Assembly: GCA_963836775.1 (NCBI GenBank)
Contig: CAWIKR010000002.1
Span: 744,001-808,000, forward strand
Length of the DNA stretch: 64,000 bases
Direction: 5' to 3'
Origin: DASQPR01 sp963836775
GTDB lineage: Bacteria > Actinomycetota > Actinomycetes > Mycobacteriales > Micromonosporaceae
Shown here: positions 48,840-60,432 of the stretch, one piece after another
Layout of the letters: each line of letters starts with the position of its first letter
Position numbering within the stretch: position 1 is the first letter of the stretch
Made by a program: the position numbers and the translations under genes
The notes under the pieces: model-generated
Databases searched by the model: none
The model's input: only the letters and a program-made list of their open reading frames with translations
What the model was told of the DNA's origin: nothing

Positions 48840-50267
48840 GTGTCCGAGCCCCGGCATGCCGCCGGAACTCGCCCTGTGACCTTCGGCGCGCTGCTGAACA
48901 ATCGCGAGTTCGGAGCCTTGTTCGCGGCCAGCGCGGTGTCCTGGATGGGCGACTTTCTGGCCCGCGCGGCGATCACCTCACTGGTGTTCAGCAACACGCG
49001 ATCGGTGGCACTGTCGGCGACCGCCTTCGCGATCAGCTACCTGCCCGGTCTTACCTGCGGACCGCTGCTCGCCGCGATGGCCGAGCGCTACCCCAACCGC
49101 AGCGTGATGATCGCCTGCGATGTCGGCCGCGCGGTGCTGATCTCGCTGGTGGCGATCCCGCACTTGCCGGTCGGTGCGCTGTTCGGCCTGCTGTTCGCGA
49201 CGGCCCTACTGAACGCACCGTTTGACGCCTCCCGATCAGCGCTGCTCCCCCGGCTGTTGACCGGCGACGCCTACATTTCCGGTGTTTCTCTGCAGACCAC
49301 GACCAACAGCCTCGCGCAGGTCTGCGGCTATTTCGCCGGCGGCGCGCTGGCGCCGTTTCATCCGCATATCGCGATCGCTCTGGATGCGCTGACCTTCCTC
49401 GCTTCCGCGACGCTGGTCCAGGCCGGGATCCGGCACCGCGACCCGATCGCCGAGCCGCAGGTCGCGCGTCGCTCGCTGATCCGCGAGACCGCGGCCGGCT
49501 TCCGGTTGGTGCTGGGCCGCCCGGTGTTGCGGGCCATCGCGATTGTCGTGTTCGTCGCGTGGATGTTCGCGGTGGTGCCGGAGGCGCTCGGCGCGGCCTG
49601 GGCGGCGCACCTGTCACACAATGTGTCGGGCCGCGGTGTCGATCAAGCCGTCATCATGATGAGCGTGCCGATCGGTACGCTTCTCGGCGCGGTCGTGGTG
49701 GGCCGGCTGCTCCGACCGGAGCGCCGGCGCAGCCTGATCCGCCCGCTGGCAATGCTGACGCCACTGGCACTGGTGCCGACCTTCCTGGGTCCTTCGGCGG
49801 CCGGAGTCGCAGTGCTCGCCGGCATCGCCGGTTTCGCGGTCGGCGGCCTGGTGCCGCCCGCCAACGGTCTGTTCGTTCAGGCGCTGCCGAGTGCGTACCG
49901 AGCCCGTGCCTTCGGAGTCATGCAATTCGGCCTGCAACTGGTGCAGGCGGTCGGCATCTTCTGCACCGGCGCCATCGCCGAGCGGTTCACCGTCCCGCAC
50001 GCCGTCGGCCTGTGGAGCCTGGTGGGCGTCTGCGTGATGGCCGGCGCGATCGTCCTCTGGCCGTCCAACCAGCGGATCGACGAGGCGATCGCCGCGGTGC
50101 GGGCGGAGAACGCCGAAGCCGGCAGTGACCGGGGCCGGCACGCGGCTCGGCCGTCGCCGCACCCCGACCTCGCGGCGCCGCGGCAGCCGGTTCGAGCGGC
50201 CAACCCGCTGTCCAGCGTGACCCAGGCCACTGAGGGGGTCCCGGCGCCGGGCGGCCTGGACGCCTGA
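48840..50267 (+). CDS. MFS transporter
   Basis: 475 residues, about twelve helices, of the MFS-3/enterobactin-exporter-like group. It opens LLNNREFGALFAASAVSWMGDFLAR, with the inter-helix motif LAAMAERYPNRSVMIACDVGRA (motif A-like). The last 60 residues form a polar cytoplasmic tail rich in Arg and Pro. GGGAGG precedes the GTG. Drug or siderophore efflux is likely but the substrate is not indicated. Confidence 0.85.
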   Translation: MSEPRHAAGTRPVTFGALLNNREFGALFAASAVSWMGDFLARAAITSLVFSNTRSVALSATAFAISYLPGLTCGPLLAAMAERYPNRSVMIACDVGRAVLISLVAIPHLPVGALFGLLFATALLNAPFDASRSALLPRLLTGDAYISGVSLQTTTNSLAQVCGYFAGGALAPFHPHIAIALDALTFLASATLVQAGIRHRDPIAEPQVARRSLIRETAAGFRLVLGRPVLRAIAIVVFVAWMFAVVPEALGAAWAAHLSHNVSGRGVDQAVIMMSVPIGTLLGAVVVGRLLRPERRRSLIRPLAMLTPLALVPTFLGPSAAGVAVLAGIAGFAVGGLVPPANGLFVQALPSAYRARAFGVMQFGLQLVQAVGIFCTGAIAERFTVPHAVGLWSLVGVCVMAGAIVLWPSNQRIDEAIAAVRAENAEAGSDRGRHAARPSPHPDLAAPRQPVRAANPLSSVTQATEGVPAPGGLDA

Positions 50268-50292
50268 TCCAGCAGCGACGTTACGATTGCTC

Positions 50293-50688
50293 GTGACGTT
50301 CTACGATGCCGTCGGCGGCGAGCCCACATTTCGCAAGCTCGTTGACGAGTTCTACGCCGGCGTGGCGACCGATCCGATCCTCCGGCCGATGTACCCGGAA
50401 GAGGACCTCGGCCCGGCGGCCGACCGACTCCGGATGTTCCTGATTCAGTACTGGGGCGGCCCGGGCACCTATCAGGAGCAGCGCGGGCACCCCCGGCTTC
50501 GGATGCGGCACGCCCCGTTCGTGATCGGGCCACGCCAGCGTGACGCCTGGCTTGAGCACATGCACGCGGCAGTCAAGAGTCTGAATCTGCCCGATGACCA
50601 ATATGCGACGCTTTGGGAGTATTTGGAGCGAGCCGCGCACTTTATGGTCAATAGTTTGGACGAATCAGACCAAGCGGCCGATTCATAG
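50293..50688 (+). CDS. glbO: Group II truncated hemoglobin
   Basis: 131 residues, 2-on-2 globin of the trHbO class. FYDAVGGEPTFRKLVDEFYAGV begins the fold. Proximal His is in MRHAPFVIG, with Tyr in the CD/B10 region, and Trp G8 is in RDAWLEHMHAAV. It binds O2 and detoxifies NO or peroxide in relatives. TACGAT at 50282-50287 ends 5 nt before GTG 50293. A strong hairpin follows at 50739-50767. It corresponds to Rv2470. Confidence 0.94.
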   Translation: MTFYDAVGGEPTFRKLVDEFYAGVATDPILRPMYPEEDLGPAADRLRMFLIQYWGGPGTYQEQRGHPRLRMRHAPFVIGPRQRDAWLEHMHAAVKSLNLPDDQYATLWEYLERAAHFMVNSLDESDQAADS

Positions 50689-50738
50689 GTCTTCGCCTGC
50701 GCGCGCCGCCAATCGCATCCACTGCCGGAAGACGCACG

Positions 50739-50767
50739 ACGGCCCCATGGAAAATCCATGGGGCCGT
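50739..50767 (+). terminator. Intrinsic terminator after glbO
   Basis: ACGGCCCCATGG and CCATGGGGCCGT form a perfect 12-bp stem with an AAAAT loop. The remaining gap to 50985 holds two TGAGCTCA octamers (about 50803 and 50849) but no gene. Confidence 0.85.
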
Positions 50768-50985
50768 TCGGCTGCGCTACATCCAGCCCGTCGCCCACCA
50801 CTGAGCTCAACCCGCGAATCCTCGCGCCGCCGGCCCCTTCGATGATCTGAGCTCAGCAACGACCAAGACAGTTTGGGCTCGGATCCGGTGTTCCTGGGGT
50901 CCGATCGCAAAGTCCACGTGTGCGGAGCGCACTCGAGACTTTGGGATCGGCCGCCAGGGACGGCGGAGTCGTGCCCAAACGGGCC

Positions 50986-51507
50986 TTAGAGCAGTTCGTC
51001 GTGGAGGAAGTCGACGAAAGCGAGTGATACCGAAACTCCGCAGTCGATCAGCTCGTCCAGGAGCGCGTCATGGGTGCCGGAACTCAATGGCACCTGGACT
51101 TCCGCATAGATCGGCAGCTGACCTCGCTCGGTCGGATCGCCCACGTACGCCTTGCAGAAGCGCCGCGAGTGATTCCACTCGTTGACCACCCGATAAGCCC
51201 GGTCGATCCAGTCCGGCGGCGCGGTGGCGTGTGGCCGGGCCCGCATCACCAGGATCTCGTCGGCCGGCCCTTCCAATGCGATGAGCAGCGCGTGCCGCTC
51301 CCACATCGCCAGCAGGCTGCCTTCCGTGTCCGCCAGATATCGCACATCGAGCCGATCCAGCGCCTGCCGGATCCGCTCGCTCGAGACCGCTTCCGCGGTC
51401 TCATCCTCAATCCGTTCCCGGGTGGCCACGGCCAACCCACCCGATCCTCCCGCCAGTTCGGGCTCCGTGTCGCCCTCCGCCTCGCCGCGCCTCGGCCACC
51501 ACAGCAT
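50986..51507 (-). CDS. YbjN-domain protein
   Basis: 173 residues from ATG 51507, preceded by GAGGAG. An N-terminal acidic/Arg-rich stretch is followed by a YbjN / type III chaperone-like domain: SSERIRQALDRLDVRYLADTEG, LLIALEGPADEILVMRA and the NEWNHSRRFCKAYVGD segment with the WN pair. Such proteins are thought to be small chaperones or regulators in actinobacteria. Function unproven. Confidence 0.8.
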   Translation of the reverse strand: MLWWPRRGEAEGDTEPELAGGSGGLAVATRERIEDETAEAVSSERIRQALDRLDVRYLADTEGSLLAMWERHALLIALEGPADEILVMRARPHATAPPDWIDRAYRVVNEWNHSRRFCKAYVGDPTERGQLPIYAEVQVPLSSGTHDALLDELIDCGVSVSLAFVDFLHDELL

Positions 51508-51730
51508 GGCCACGCTCCTCGTTCCCCAGGCCCCGTCCCCTACACCGCGTCCGGCGTCGACGTCACCCCGAAGCCGTCGAACCCGGTCGATATCAGCTCG
51601 CCCGAGGGCGGGCTGTGCGACCCATCCCGCGCGCCACCGACGAGATGAGGTCGGCGCCACCGACACGGATCACTAACCGCCCGCACGCTTACGATCACTG
51701 CGAGCGAGCGATTTACTTCGTGTCGACACG

Positions 51731-52381
51731 TTACAGCCGGACCGGACCCGGCAACAGGGTTGGCGACAAGGCGATTTGAGGCTTTCCCCAGGCAACACCG
51801 TAAGCTGCGGAAACGCCGGTCCAGGAGGCGATTGTTCGGATTCTGCAGGGATCCTCGTCGGCGCCCAGGAAGCCCATCCGCGCGACCGCTTGGATCAGGC
51901 GCTGCGACACGTCGATCCGCTCGCCGCCGTGCTCGACGACGAGCGGCACGTGATCCAGGAGAGCATCCCGCACGGCCCGGGAGCCGACGGCACGGTCGCC
52001 GAGTGCACCGGCCTCCACGGCGCGCAGAGTGCTCTCGGCAGCGGCGGCGATGTCGCGTACCACCTTGGTTTCAATCGTCTCGCGGACCGCGCCCGCGCCA
52101 GGTGGCAGTGCTCCGCGCCAGGCCGCGTCTTGGCGGGCCACCGCGACCAGGTCACCGTCCGCGCGGGCCAGCCACTCCGCGGCGGTCACCGTGGCGTCAT
52201 CGGCCGCGAGCCCGACCAGCAAAGAGCGATTCACGGTACGCGAGACCAGGACCCGCCACGGCAGCACCGCCCATAGCGCACAGTGCTCGTCGCTCACGAC
52301 CTTGACCCGGACCAGCGCCTTCGGGTCCAGCCGCACCAGCCGGGCCAGGAACGCGCCGATGTCCGGCGTCAAGCCAGCCAT
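51731..52381 (-). CDS. Conserved actinobacterial hypothetical protein
   Basis: 216 residues from ATG 52381. It begins MAGLTPDIGAFLARLVRLDP and includes HCALWAVLPWRVLVSRTV and a terminal WTGVSAAYGVAWGKPQIALS. The sequence looks soluble. The start overlaps the thioesterase upstream by 13 bp, making a run of four overlapping or adjacent genes (EttA, two thioesterases and this). That grouping suggests joint expression, but no function can be named. Confidence 0.7.
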   Translation of the reverse strand: MAGLTPDIGAFLARLVRLDPKALVRVKVVSDEHCALWAVLPWRVLVSRTVNRSLLVGLAADDATVTAAEWLARADGDLVAVARQDAAWRGALPPGAGAVRETIETKVVRDIAAAAESTLRAVEAGALGDRAVGSRAVRDALLDHVPLVVEHGGERIDVSQRLIQAVARMGFLGADEDPCRIRTIASWTGVSAAYGVAWGKPQIALSPTLLPGPVRL

Positions 52382-52767
52382 GGCGTGAGAAACTCGCGCT
52401 CGGCGTCGGACAGCCGCCGCGGGCGCTGAGCCACGAGATCGAACGGTACGCACACCGAACGTGCCCGGCTGGCCAGCTGGTCGTCGCTGAACAACTCGTA
52501 GCCGACGGTGAACCGGGACGGCCGCAGCTCGTCGATCCACATCTCGATCCGCACCGCAGTGCCGTAGTCGACCGGCCGCAGATAGTCCACCTCGTGCCGG
52601 TAGATGACGATGCCCTCTTCCAGCGAGGTGAGCCCCTGGTCCCGGGCACCGACGAACATGAGCGCGACCCGCGCCTCCTCATAGAGCGTCAGCATCCGGG
52701 CGTTGTTGATGTGGCCGTAGACGTCCATGTCCGACCAGCGCACCGGGCACTCGTAGAGGTAGCGCAT
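52369..52767 (-). CDS. Hotdog-fold acyl-CoA thioesterase
   Basis: 132 residues, 4HBT family. The catalytic Asp context is CPVRWSDMDVYGHINNARM, with the following YEEARVALM helix. It is a tandem paralogue of the next gene upstream, sharing the WSDxDxxGHxNxAR signature. It starts 3 bp after that gene ends. The acyl-CoA substrate is unknown. Rv2475c of M. tuberculosis is the likely counterpart of one of the two. Confidence 0.87.
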   Translation of the reverse strand: MRYLYECPVRWSDMDVYGHINNARMLTLYEEARVALMFVGARDQGLTSLEEGIVIYRHEVDYLRPVDYGTAVRIEMWIDELRPSRFTVGYELFSDDQLASRARSVCVPFDLVAQRPRRLSDAEREFLTPWLA

Positions 52768-52770
52768 CGG

Positions 52771-53167
52771 CTACTGGAATTTCGCCAGGTAAGCGCGCTC
52801 ATCGTCGGCGAGCGGCCGGGGCTTGTTGTCGGAATACGAGTAGGCGACCAGGACACACTCGCAGGTCGCGATCGGGGTGTCGCCGTCGGACATCTGCTGC
52901 GCGAAGGTGTACGACGAGGTGCCGATCTTGCTCAACGTGGTCTCCACCCGCAGCGCCAGGCCGGGTCGATACGTCGCCGGGAACTGGTAGTCGATCGCCA
53001 GCCGGGCGGCGATATAGCCGCGGTCGCCGGGTGCTCCGGCCAGTCCCATCGGACCGGCCGAGAGCAGCTCCATCCGCGCATCCTCGAAGTAGGAGAGGTA
53101 ACGCGCATGGTTGACGTGCCCCATGACGTCCGCGTCCGACCAGCGCACCTGGGCGGCGTACTGATGC

Positions 53168-53175
<8 letters not shown>
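52771..53175 (-). CDS. Hotdog-fold acyl-CoA thioesterase
   Basis: 134 residues, 4HBT family with QVRWSDADVMGHVNHARYLS and YFEDARMELLSA. The start overlaps the EttA stop by 8 bp. It is paralogous to the downstream thioesterase; the two have diverged in the C-terminal half, so they could form a heteromer or have different chain-length preference. Both are inference. Confidence 0.87.
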
Positions 53176-54845
<1,670 letters not shown>

Positions 54846-55204
54846 GCGAAACCTCACTCGTCTGGAACCGGGCACCAAAACTGATTCGGGGGCTCGCGCG
54901 CACACCATCGGCGGCGGCACTCCCGGCGGTCAATCTTTCCAGGCGCCCGGCCCGGATCCCAAACCGGGCGCCGCGAGCGGTGAGTGATCGCCGTCTCGTG
55001 TGCCGTGGCGGTGTGCCGACCGGCCCGGGGCTCACTTACCGGGACGCCGGTGATCCCTCGCGCTGAGGGGTGTGAACTGTGGCTAACGCCGCACAGGAGT
55101 AGGAATTCAGGTCAAGCTGGGTAGACCGGTATCGGCTCGTTCATCGGGCCGAGGTAAATTCCGATCATGCTCACGTCGGGCAATCCGGACGGATAGGTAC
55201 GCGT
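54846..55204. other. 359-bp intergenic region, no gene seen
   Basis: Between divergent ettA and otsA. No coding frame, strong dyad or riboswitch motif is visible. A TAGGTA box lies close to the otsA GTG but does not end in T. The region presumably holds both promoters. Confidence 0.4.
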
Positions 55205-56644
55205 GTGACGTCTAATCGCAGTGCCGGCATGGCCGGCTCCTCGCCCGGCCGCAGCGAGTTCGTCGTGGTGGCAAATCGGCTGCCGGTCGACGAGGTGATC
55301 ACCGATGCCGGCCGGAGCTGGCGGCGCAGCCCGGGTGGCCTGGTGACGGCGCTGCATCCGGTGCTGGTCGAGCATCACGGTGCCTGGATCGGCTGGTCCG
55401 GCGGCCCGAGCCCGGACGGGACGACGGCGGTCGAGTCGTTTGAGGCGGACAGCCTCGCCCTGCATGCCGTCCCGCTGTCGGCCGGCGAGATCGAGCGCTA
55501 TTACGAAGGTTTCTCGAACGGCAGCCTGTGGCCGCTCTACCACGACGCCGTCGAGACACCGGTGTTCCGGCGCAGCTGGTGGGATGCCTACCTGCGGGTG
55601 AACCAGCGGTTCGCCGACGCCACCGCCGCGGTCGCCGCCCCGGGCGCCACGGTGTGGGTCCAGGACTATCAGCTGCAGCTGGTGCCGGCGCTGCTCCGAG
55701 CCCAGCGTCCGGATCTGAGGATCGGCTTCTTCCTGCATATCCCGTTCCCGCCGGTGGAGTTGTTCATGCAGCTGCCCCGGCGGGTCGAGATCCTGCGCGG
55801 CCTGCTCGGCGCCGACCTGGTCGGATTCCAGCGGCCGCTGGGGGCGCAGAACTTCCTCCGGCTCACCCGGCACCTGCTGGGCCTGCGGCCACGCGGCAAC
55901 GTGGTGGAGGTCGACGGCCGCGGGGTGTCCGCGGACGCGTTCCCGATCTCCATCGACGTGGGCGAGATCGAGGAGCTCGCGGTCAGCCCGCTGGTCCGCG
56001 AGCGGGCCGCCCGGATCCGCAGTGAACTCGGCGAGCCGAAGACGATAATCCTCGGCGTGGACCGGCTGGACTACACCAAGGGCATCGAAGGTCGGATCAA
56101 AGCGTTCCGGGAACTGCTCGCCGAGGGCCGCTTGTCCGTACCCGAAACGGTGATGGTGCAAGTCGCGACGCCAAGCCGCGAGCGGGTCGCGCAGTACCAG
56201 ACTCTGCGCCACAACGTCGAACGCGAGGTCGGACGCATCAACGGCGACTACGGACGGGTGGGCGTGCCTGCCGTGCACTACCTTCACCAGTCGTACAGTC
56301 GGAGTGAGCTAGTCGCGTTGTTCTGCGCGGCCGACGTCATGATGGTCACACCCCTGCGGGACGGCATGAATCTGGTCGCGAAAGAATACGTCGCGGCTCG
56401 CGTTGACCTCGGCGGTGCGCTCGTGCTGTCGGAGTTCGCCGGCGCCGCCGGCGACCTGCGCCAAGCGTTCCTGGTCAACCCCTACGATCTCGACGGGGTC
56501 AAGGAGACACTGTTGCAAGCGATCAATGTCGACCCGGTTGACGCCACCCGGCGGATGCGGGTGATGAGGCGGCATCTGCGTGGTCACGACGTGTCCGGAT
56601 GGGCGGGATCGTTCCTGGCGCGGCTGGCCGGACACGCATCGTGA
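55205..56644 (+). CDS. otsA: Trehalose-6-phosphate synthase
   Basis: 479 residues, GT20. It makes trehalose 6-phosphate from glucose 6-phosphate and a nucleotide-glucose. VVVANRLPVDE, SPGGLVTAL (phosphate-sensing loop), WVQDYQLQLVP, GFFLHIPFPP, GVDRLDYTKGIEGR (nucleotide contacts) and TPLRDGMNLVAKEYVAAR are all present. The downstream phosphatase fusion overlaps by 4 bp, so the two steps are translationally coupled. Confidence 0.96.
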   Translation: MTSNRSAGMAGSSPGRSEFVVVANRLPVDEVITDAGRSWRRSPGGLVTALHPVLVEHHGAWIGWSGGPSPDGTTAVESFEADSLALHAVPLSAGEIERYYEGFSNGSLWPLYHDAVETPVFRRSWWDAYLRVNQRFADATAAVAAPGATVWVQDYQLQLVPALLRAQRPDLRIGFFLHIPFPPVELFMQLPRRVEILRGLLGADLVGFQRPLGAQNFLRLTRHLLGLRPRGNVVEVDGRGVSADAFPISIDVGEIEELAVSPLVRERAARIRSELGEPKTIILGVDRLDYTKGIEGRIKAFRELLAEGRLSVPETVMVQVATPSRERVAQYQTLRHNVEREVGRINGDYGRVGVPAVHYLHQSYSRSELVALFCAADVMMVTPLRDGMNLVAKEYVAARVDLGGALVLSEFAGAAGDLRQAFLVNPYDLDGVKETLLQAINVDPVDATRRMRVMRRHLRGHDVSGWAGSFLARLAGHAS

Positions 56645-59172
56645 ATGTGTCGCGCTTCGATCCAGAGCTGCGCAGCGCGGTCAATCGCATCGCCCGCGTC
56701 CCGCAGCTGCTCGTCGCCTGCGACTACGACGGCACGCTAGCTCCGATCGTCGCCGATCCGTCGCAGGCGGTGCCGTTGCCGGAGGCGGTGGCGGCGATCC
56801 GGTCGCTGGCCGCGATGCCACAGACCACCGTCGCGGTGGTCTCCGGCCGCGCGCTGCGCGATCTGGCGACGCTGTCCCGGCTGCCGAGCGAGGTGCATCT
56901 GGTCGGCAGTCACGGCTCGGAATTCGATGTCGGGTTCGTCGAGCGGCTCACCCCGGACCTGGTGGACCTGCGGGACCGGCTGGACGTCGCGGTCGCGAAG
57001 ATCGCCAAGGGCGTCCCCGGGATCCGGCTGGAGCGCAAGCCGGCCAGCATCGCGGTACATCTGCGCAACGCCGCGCCGGATGTCGCCGACACCATCGCGG
57101 ACGCGGTTCGATCCGGCCCGGCGTCCTGGCCGGACGTACACGTCACCACCGGCAAGCAGGTCATCGAGCTGTCCGTGATGGCCACCCACAAGGGCACCGC
57201 GATCGACGCCCTGCGCGTGCAGATGTCCTCCAGCGCAGTGCTGTTCCTGGGCGACGACGTCACTGACGAAAACGCCTTCACCCAGCTGCACGGGCCGGAC
57301 GTCGGCGTGAAGATCGGCCCGGGCGACACCGCCGCCGGCTTTCGGGTGGATGACCCCGAAGATGCGGTACGCGTCCTGGCGCTGCTCCTCGATACGCGGC
57401 GGAACTGGCTCTACGGCGAGCGAGCGGTCCCGATCGAGCGGCACTCGATGCTGTCCAACCGGCAGACGGTGGCCCTGGTCGCCCCGAACTCCCGGATCAC
57501 CTGGCTGTGCCACCCCAGCCCGGACTCTTCGGCGATCTTCGCCGACCTGCTCGGCGGTGCCGTCGCCGGCCACTTCACGGTGGCGCCGGCAGACCGCAAC
57601 GGCCTGCCGCTTGGGCAGCGCTACCGGTCCGGCACGATGACCGTGGAAACCCGCTGGTCCGGCCTGACCGTCACGGACTGGCTGGACGACACCGGCTCGC
57701 TGATGCGGGTGATCACCGGGTCCGGCCGGGCCCGGCTGGACTTCGCGCCGCGACCCGAATTCGGTCAGGTGCAGGTGCAGTTGCAGCCGCTCGGTGAGGG
57801 TTTGCTGGTGCTCGGCCCGAACGAGCCGGTCGCGCTGCACTCGCCCGGCGTCGAGTGGGACGTCACCGACGACGGCGGCAACGACATCGCGACCGCGGTC
57901 GTCGATCTGGACCTGATCGGCGGACGACTGGACCTGGAGCTGCGGTTCAGCACCACCAGCCTGGAACCGCGCCGGACCACCGCGTTGGAACGCCAGGAGA
58001 CCACCGAAGCCCACTGGCGGGGCTGGTCGGCCTCGCTGAACCTGCCAACGGTGGCGCGCGACCTGGTGCTGCGCAGCGCGCTGACGCTGCGCGGCCTGTG
58101 TCACGCGCCGACCGGCTCGATCCTGGCCGCGGCGACCACCTCACTCCCCGAGGAGCTGGGCGGCGTACGCAACTGGGACTATCGGTATTGCTGGCTGCGG
58201 GACGCCTCGATGTCCGCCCGGGCACTCGTCGATCTGGGTTCGGTGGACGAGGCGACGGCGTTCCTGGAGTGGGTCCACGAGTGCGTCCAGAACACCGGCG
58301 GCCACCCGGAACGGCTGCACCCGCTCTACACCATCGACGGCCAGGACCTCGGCCCCGAGGCCGTGATCGAAACCCTGCCCGGCTACGCCGGATCCCGGCC
58401 GGTCCGGGTCGGCAACGCCGCGAACCGGCAGGTGCAGTTGGACGTGTTCGGCGCGATCGCGGATCTGATCGAGGCGGTCGCCCGGCTGCGCGGAAGCGTC
58501 CGCGATCACGAGTGGTCAACGCTCGAATCGATGGTCGAAGCCGTGGATCGGCGTTGGCACGAGCCAGATCACGGCATCTGGGAGGCCCGCCTGGCGCCCC
58601 GCCATCATGTGCACTCCAAGGTGATGTGCTGGATGACCGTCGATCGGGCCATCAAGGTGCGGGCGGCGCACGGCAAGGGCGATCGGCCGGACTGGGAGGA
58701 CCTGCGAGACCGGATCGCCGAAAATGTGCTGACCCACGGCTGGAGTGAGAAGGCCGGCGCCTACACGGTCGCCTACGACGATGTCGACATGGACGCCGCC
58801 TCGCTGTGGATCGGGCTGTCCGGTCTGCTCGCCGACGACGACCCGCGGTTCCTCGCGACGGTGCTGAAGACCGAGGCGGAGCTGCGCAGCGGCCCCACCG
58901 TCTATCGCTACAAGTGGGATGACGGCCTGCCCGGACGCGAGGGCGGCTTCCACCTCTGCACGTCCTGGATGGTGGAGGCCTATCTGCGGACCGGCCGGCG
59001 GGCCGACGCCGAGGAGCTGTTCGACCAGATGCTCGACACCGCCGGCCCGACCGGGCTGCTTCCCGAGCAGTACGACCCGGAGGCCGAACGCGGGCTCGGC
59101 AACCATCCTCAGGCCTACAGCCACCTCGGTCTGATCCGGTGCGCTCAGTTGCTAGACGGAGGACGCTCCTGA
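56641..59172 (+). CDS. otsB: Trehalose-6-phosphate phosphatase fused to GH15 glycoside hydrolase
   Basis: 843 residues. The N-terminal HAD phosphatase (about 1-250) has DYDGTLAP with the nucleophile, VVSGRALRDL and GDDVTDENAF. The C-terminal GH15 glucoamylase-like domain (about 260-843) has NWDYRYCWLRDASMS, RWHEPDHGIWEAR and LLPEQYDPE with candidate acid/base Glu residues. GH15 members in actinobacteria include trehalases. The polypeptide could thus make trehalose and also cleave it or another glucoside. The start GTG overlaps the otsA stop. Confidence 0.93.
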   Translation: MNVSRFDPELRSAVNRIARVPQLLVACDYDGTLAPIVADPSQAVPLPEAVAAIRSLAAMPQTTVAVVSGRALRDLATLSRLPSEVHLVGSHGSEFDVGFVERLTPDLVDLRDRLDVAVAKIAKGVPGIRLERKPASIAVHLRNAAPDVADTIADAVRSGPASWPDVHVTTGKQVIELSVMATHKGTAIDALRVQMSSSAVLFLGDDVTDENAFTQLHGPDVGVKIGPGDTAAGFRVDDPEDAVRVLALLLDTRRNWLYGERAVPIERHSMLSNRQTVALVAPNSRITWLCHPSPDSSAIFADLLGGAVAGHFTVAPADRNGLPLGQRYRSGTMTVETRWSGLTVTDWLDDTGSLMRVITGSGRARLDFAPRPEFGQVQVQLQPLGEGLLVLGPNEPVALHSPGVEWDVTDDGGNDIATAVVDLDLIGGRLDLELRFSTTSLEPRRTTALERQETTEAHWRGWSASLNLPTVARDLVLRSALTLRGLCHAPTGSILAAATTSLPEELGGVRNWDYRYCWLRDASMSARALVDLGSVDEATAFLEWVHECVQNTGGHPERLHPLYTIDGQDLGPEAVIETLPGYAGSRPVRVGNAANRQVQLDVFGAIADLIEAVARLRGSVRDHEWSTLESMVEAVDRRWHEPDHGIWEARLAPRHHVHSKVMCWMTVDRAIKVRAAHGKGDRPDWEDLRDRIAENVLTHGWSEKAGAYTVAYDDVDMDAASLWIGLSGLLADDDPRFLATVLKTEAELRSGPTVYRYKWDDGLPGREGGFHLCTSWMVEAYLRTGRRADAEELFDQMLDTAGPTGLLPEQYDPEAERGLGNHPQAYSHLGLIRCAQLLDGGRS

Positions 59173-59223
59173 GCCATCCGGTGTTCACCCTCTGTCCATC
59201 GGAGGTCACTAACTTCGTGATTC

Positions 59224-60432
59224 GTGCTCACGACGCCACCCGCCACCGGGTCCACCACAGTGGAGCTGAACGGCGTCAGTTATCTGGCTGAGTCCATCGC
59301 CAAGGGCGCCGCTTACCAGCTGTTCTCCGATTCTCCTGCGGCCGGCTTCGAGCCGAATCCGCAGCTCGGCCTGCCATATCGGCGGGTCGTGCACGCCAGC
59401 GAGGTGGAACTGATCGCCGGGCCGGCACCGGCCACCACGGATCTGCCGATGCGCGTGCCGCTGTCCCGTGCGATGTCCTGGATCAGTGCGCATCGGCTCA
59501 GCCAGTCGCGGTCGTCGGCCAACTCGCCGACGCTCCGGCACATGCGCGACTCGGTAGCCATCGACCGCGGCACCCGGATGGTGAAGATCCTGTCCGCCCG
59601 TCAGCTCAGCGGTTTCCTGCGAGGCTGGCTGCCGATGGGCTTCTGCCATCGCGAATACGACGTCGCGCACCTGCGTACGCCCGCCGATCTTGCGGTGCTG
59701 TCGACCGATGGGCGGGTGGAGAGCACCGCTGAGGTGATCTTCGCGCTGCGATGGCGCGCCGCCGGCCCCGAGGACTATGCGATCCCGTATTCGTCCGCGA
59801 TGCCCGGGCTTATCGACATCCCGCCCCACGACCGCGTCGGCGCACCGGTGCTGGGCACTGGATTCGCGCCGTCGAATCAGCATCTCGTGCCCGAGTTCGT
59901 CACCGCCGACATGGCCGACATCCCGCTGTCGGCGCACGCCGAGCTGGTCGCGTTCACCGCCGACGGCGCCGAGGTGCTGCTCTATCACTACCTGGCCGAG
60001 CAGCGCGCCTGGGGCCGGCTGGCCGGCAAGCAGTGGCGGCACCTCCTGGCCGATGTCGACGGGGTCGCTGCGGAGCAGGAGTATTTCCCGGTGCCGGCCG
60101 CGCCGACGACGCTGTACGGCTTGGTGAAGGAAAACCCGCTGGAAGCGGTCTACGACCACCCGGACGGCTTCATGCTGCTGGCCAAGGTGCGCGCGTTGCG
60201 CCAGCCGGTGGCCAAGCCGGCACGCCGGTCGCCGACGGTGATCTGGCGAGACGTGCGGTGCATGGTGGTCCGGAACGGCGACGAGTGGATCCGGGTGCGG
60301 CTGATCCAGCCAAACGCGGACGCCCTCAGCGACCTCGGCGCCACCTGCGTGGAACGCGGCGTCTACGAGGCTTGGGCATCGGCCGCGGAGATCACCGAGC
60401 GGCCGGATCACTGGGTGCCCTACGACCTATGA
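59224..60432 (+). CDS. Hypothetical protein
   Basis: 402 residues, not recognised. It begins with a strand ATGSTTVELNGVSYLAESIA and includes SVAIDRGTRMVKILSARQL, WLPMGFCHREYDVAHLRTPA and a long mixed alpha/beta C-terminal half ending DHWVPYDL. There are no membrane segments, signal peptide or nucleotide-binding motif. TAACTT ends 8 nt before the GTG. It follows the trehalose genes by 51 bp but its box suggests its own promoter. Composition matches the neighbours. Confidence 0.6.
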   Translation: MLTTPPATGSTTVELNGVSYLAESIAKGAAYQLFSDSPAAGFEPNPQLGLPYRRVVHASEVELIAGPAPATTDLPMRVPLSRAMSWISAHRLSQSRSSANSPTLRHMRDSVAIDRGTRMVKILSARQLSGFLRGWLPMGFCHREYDVAHLRTPADLAVLSTDGRVESTAEVIFALRWRAAGPEDYAIPYSSAMPGLIDIPPHDRVGAPVLGTGFAPSNQHLVPEFVTADMADIPLSAHAELVAFTADGAEVLLYHYLAEQRAWGRLAGKQWRHLLADVDGVAAEQEYFPVPAAPTTLYGLVKENPLEAVYDHPDGFMLLAKVRALRQPVAKPARRSPTVIWRDVRCMVVRNGDEWIRVRLIQPNADALSDLGATCVERGVYEAWASAAEITERPDHWVPYDL

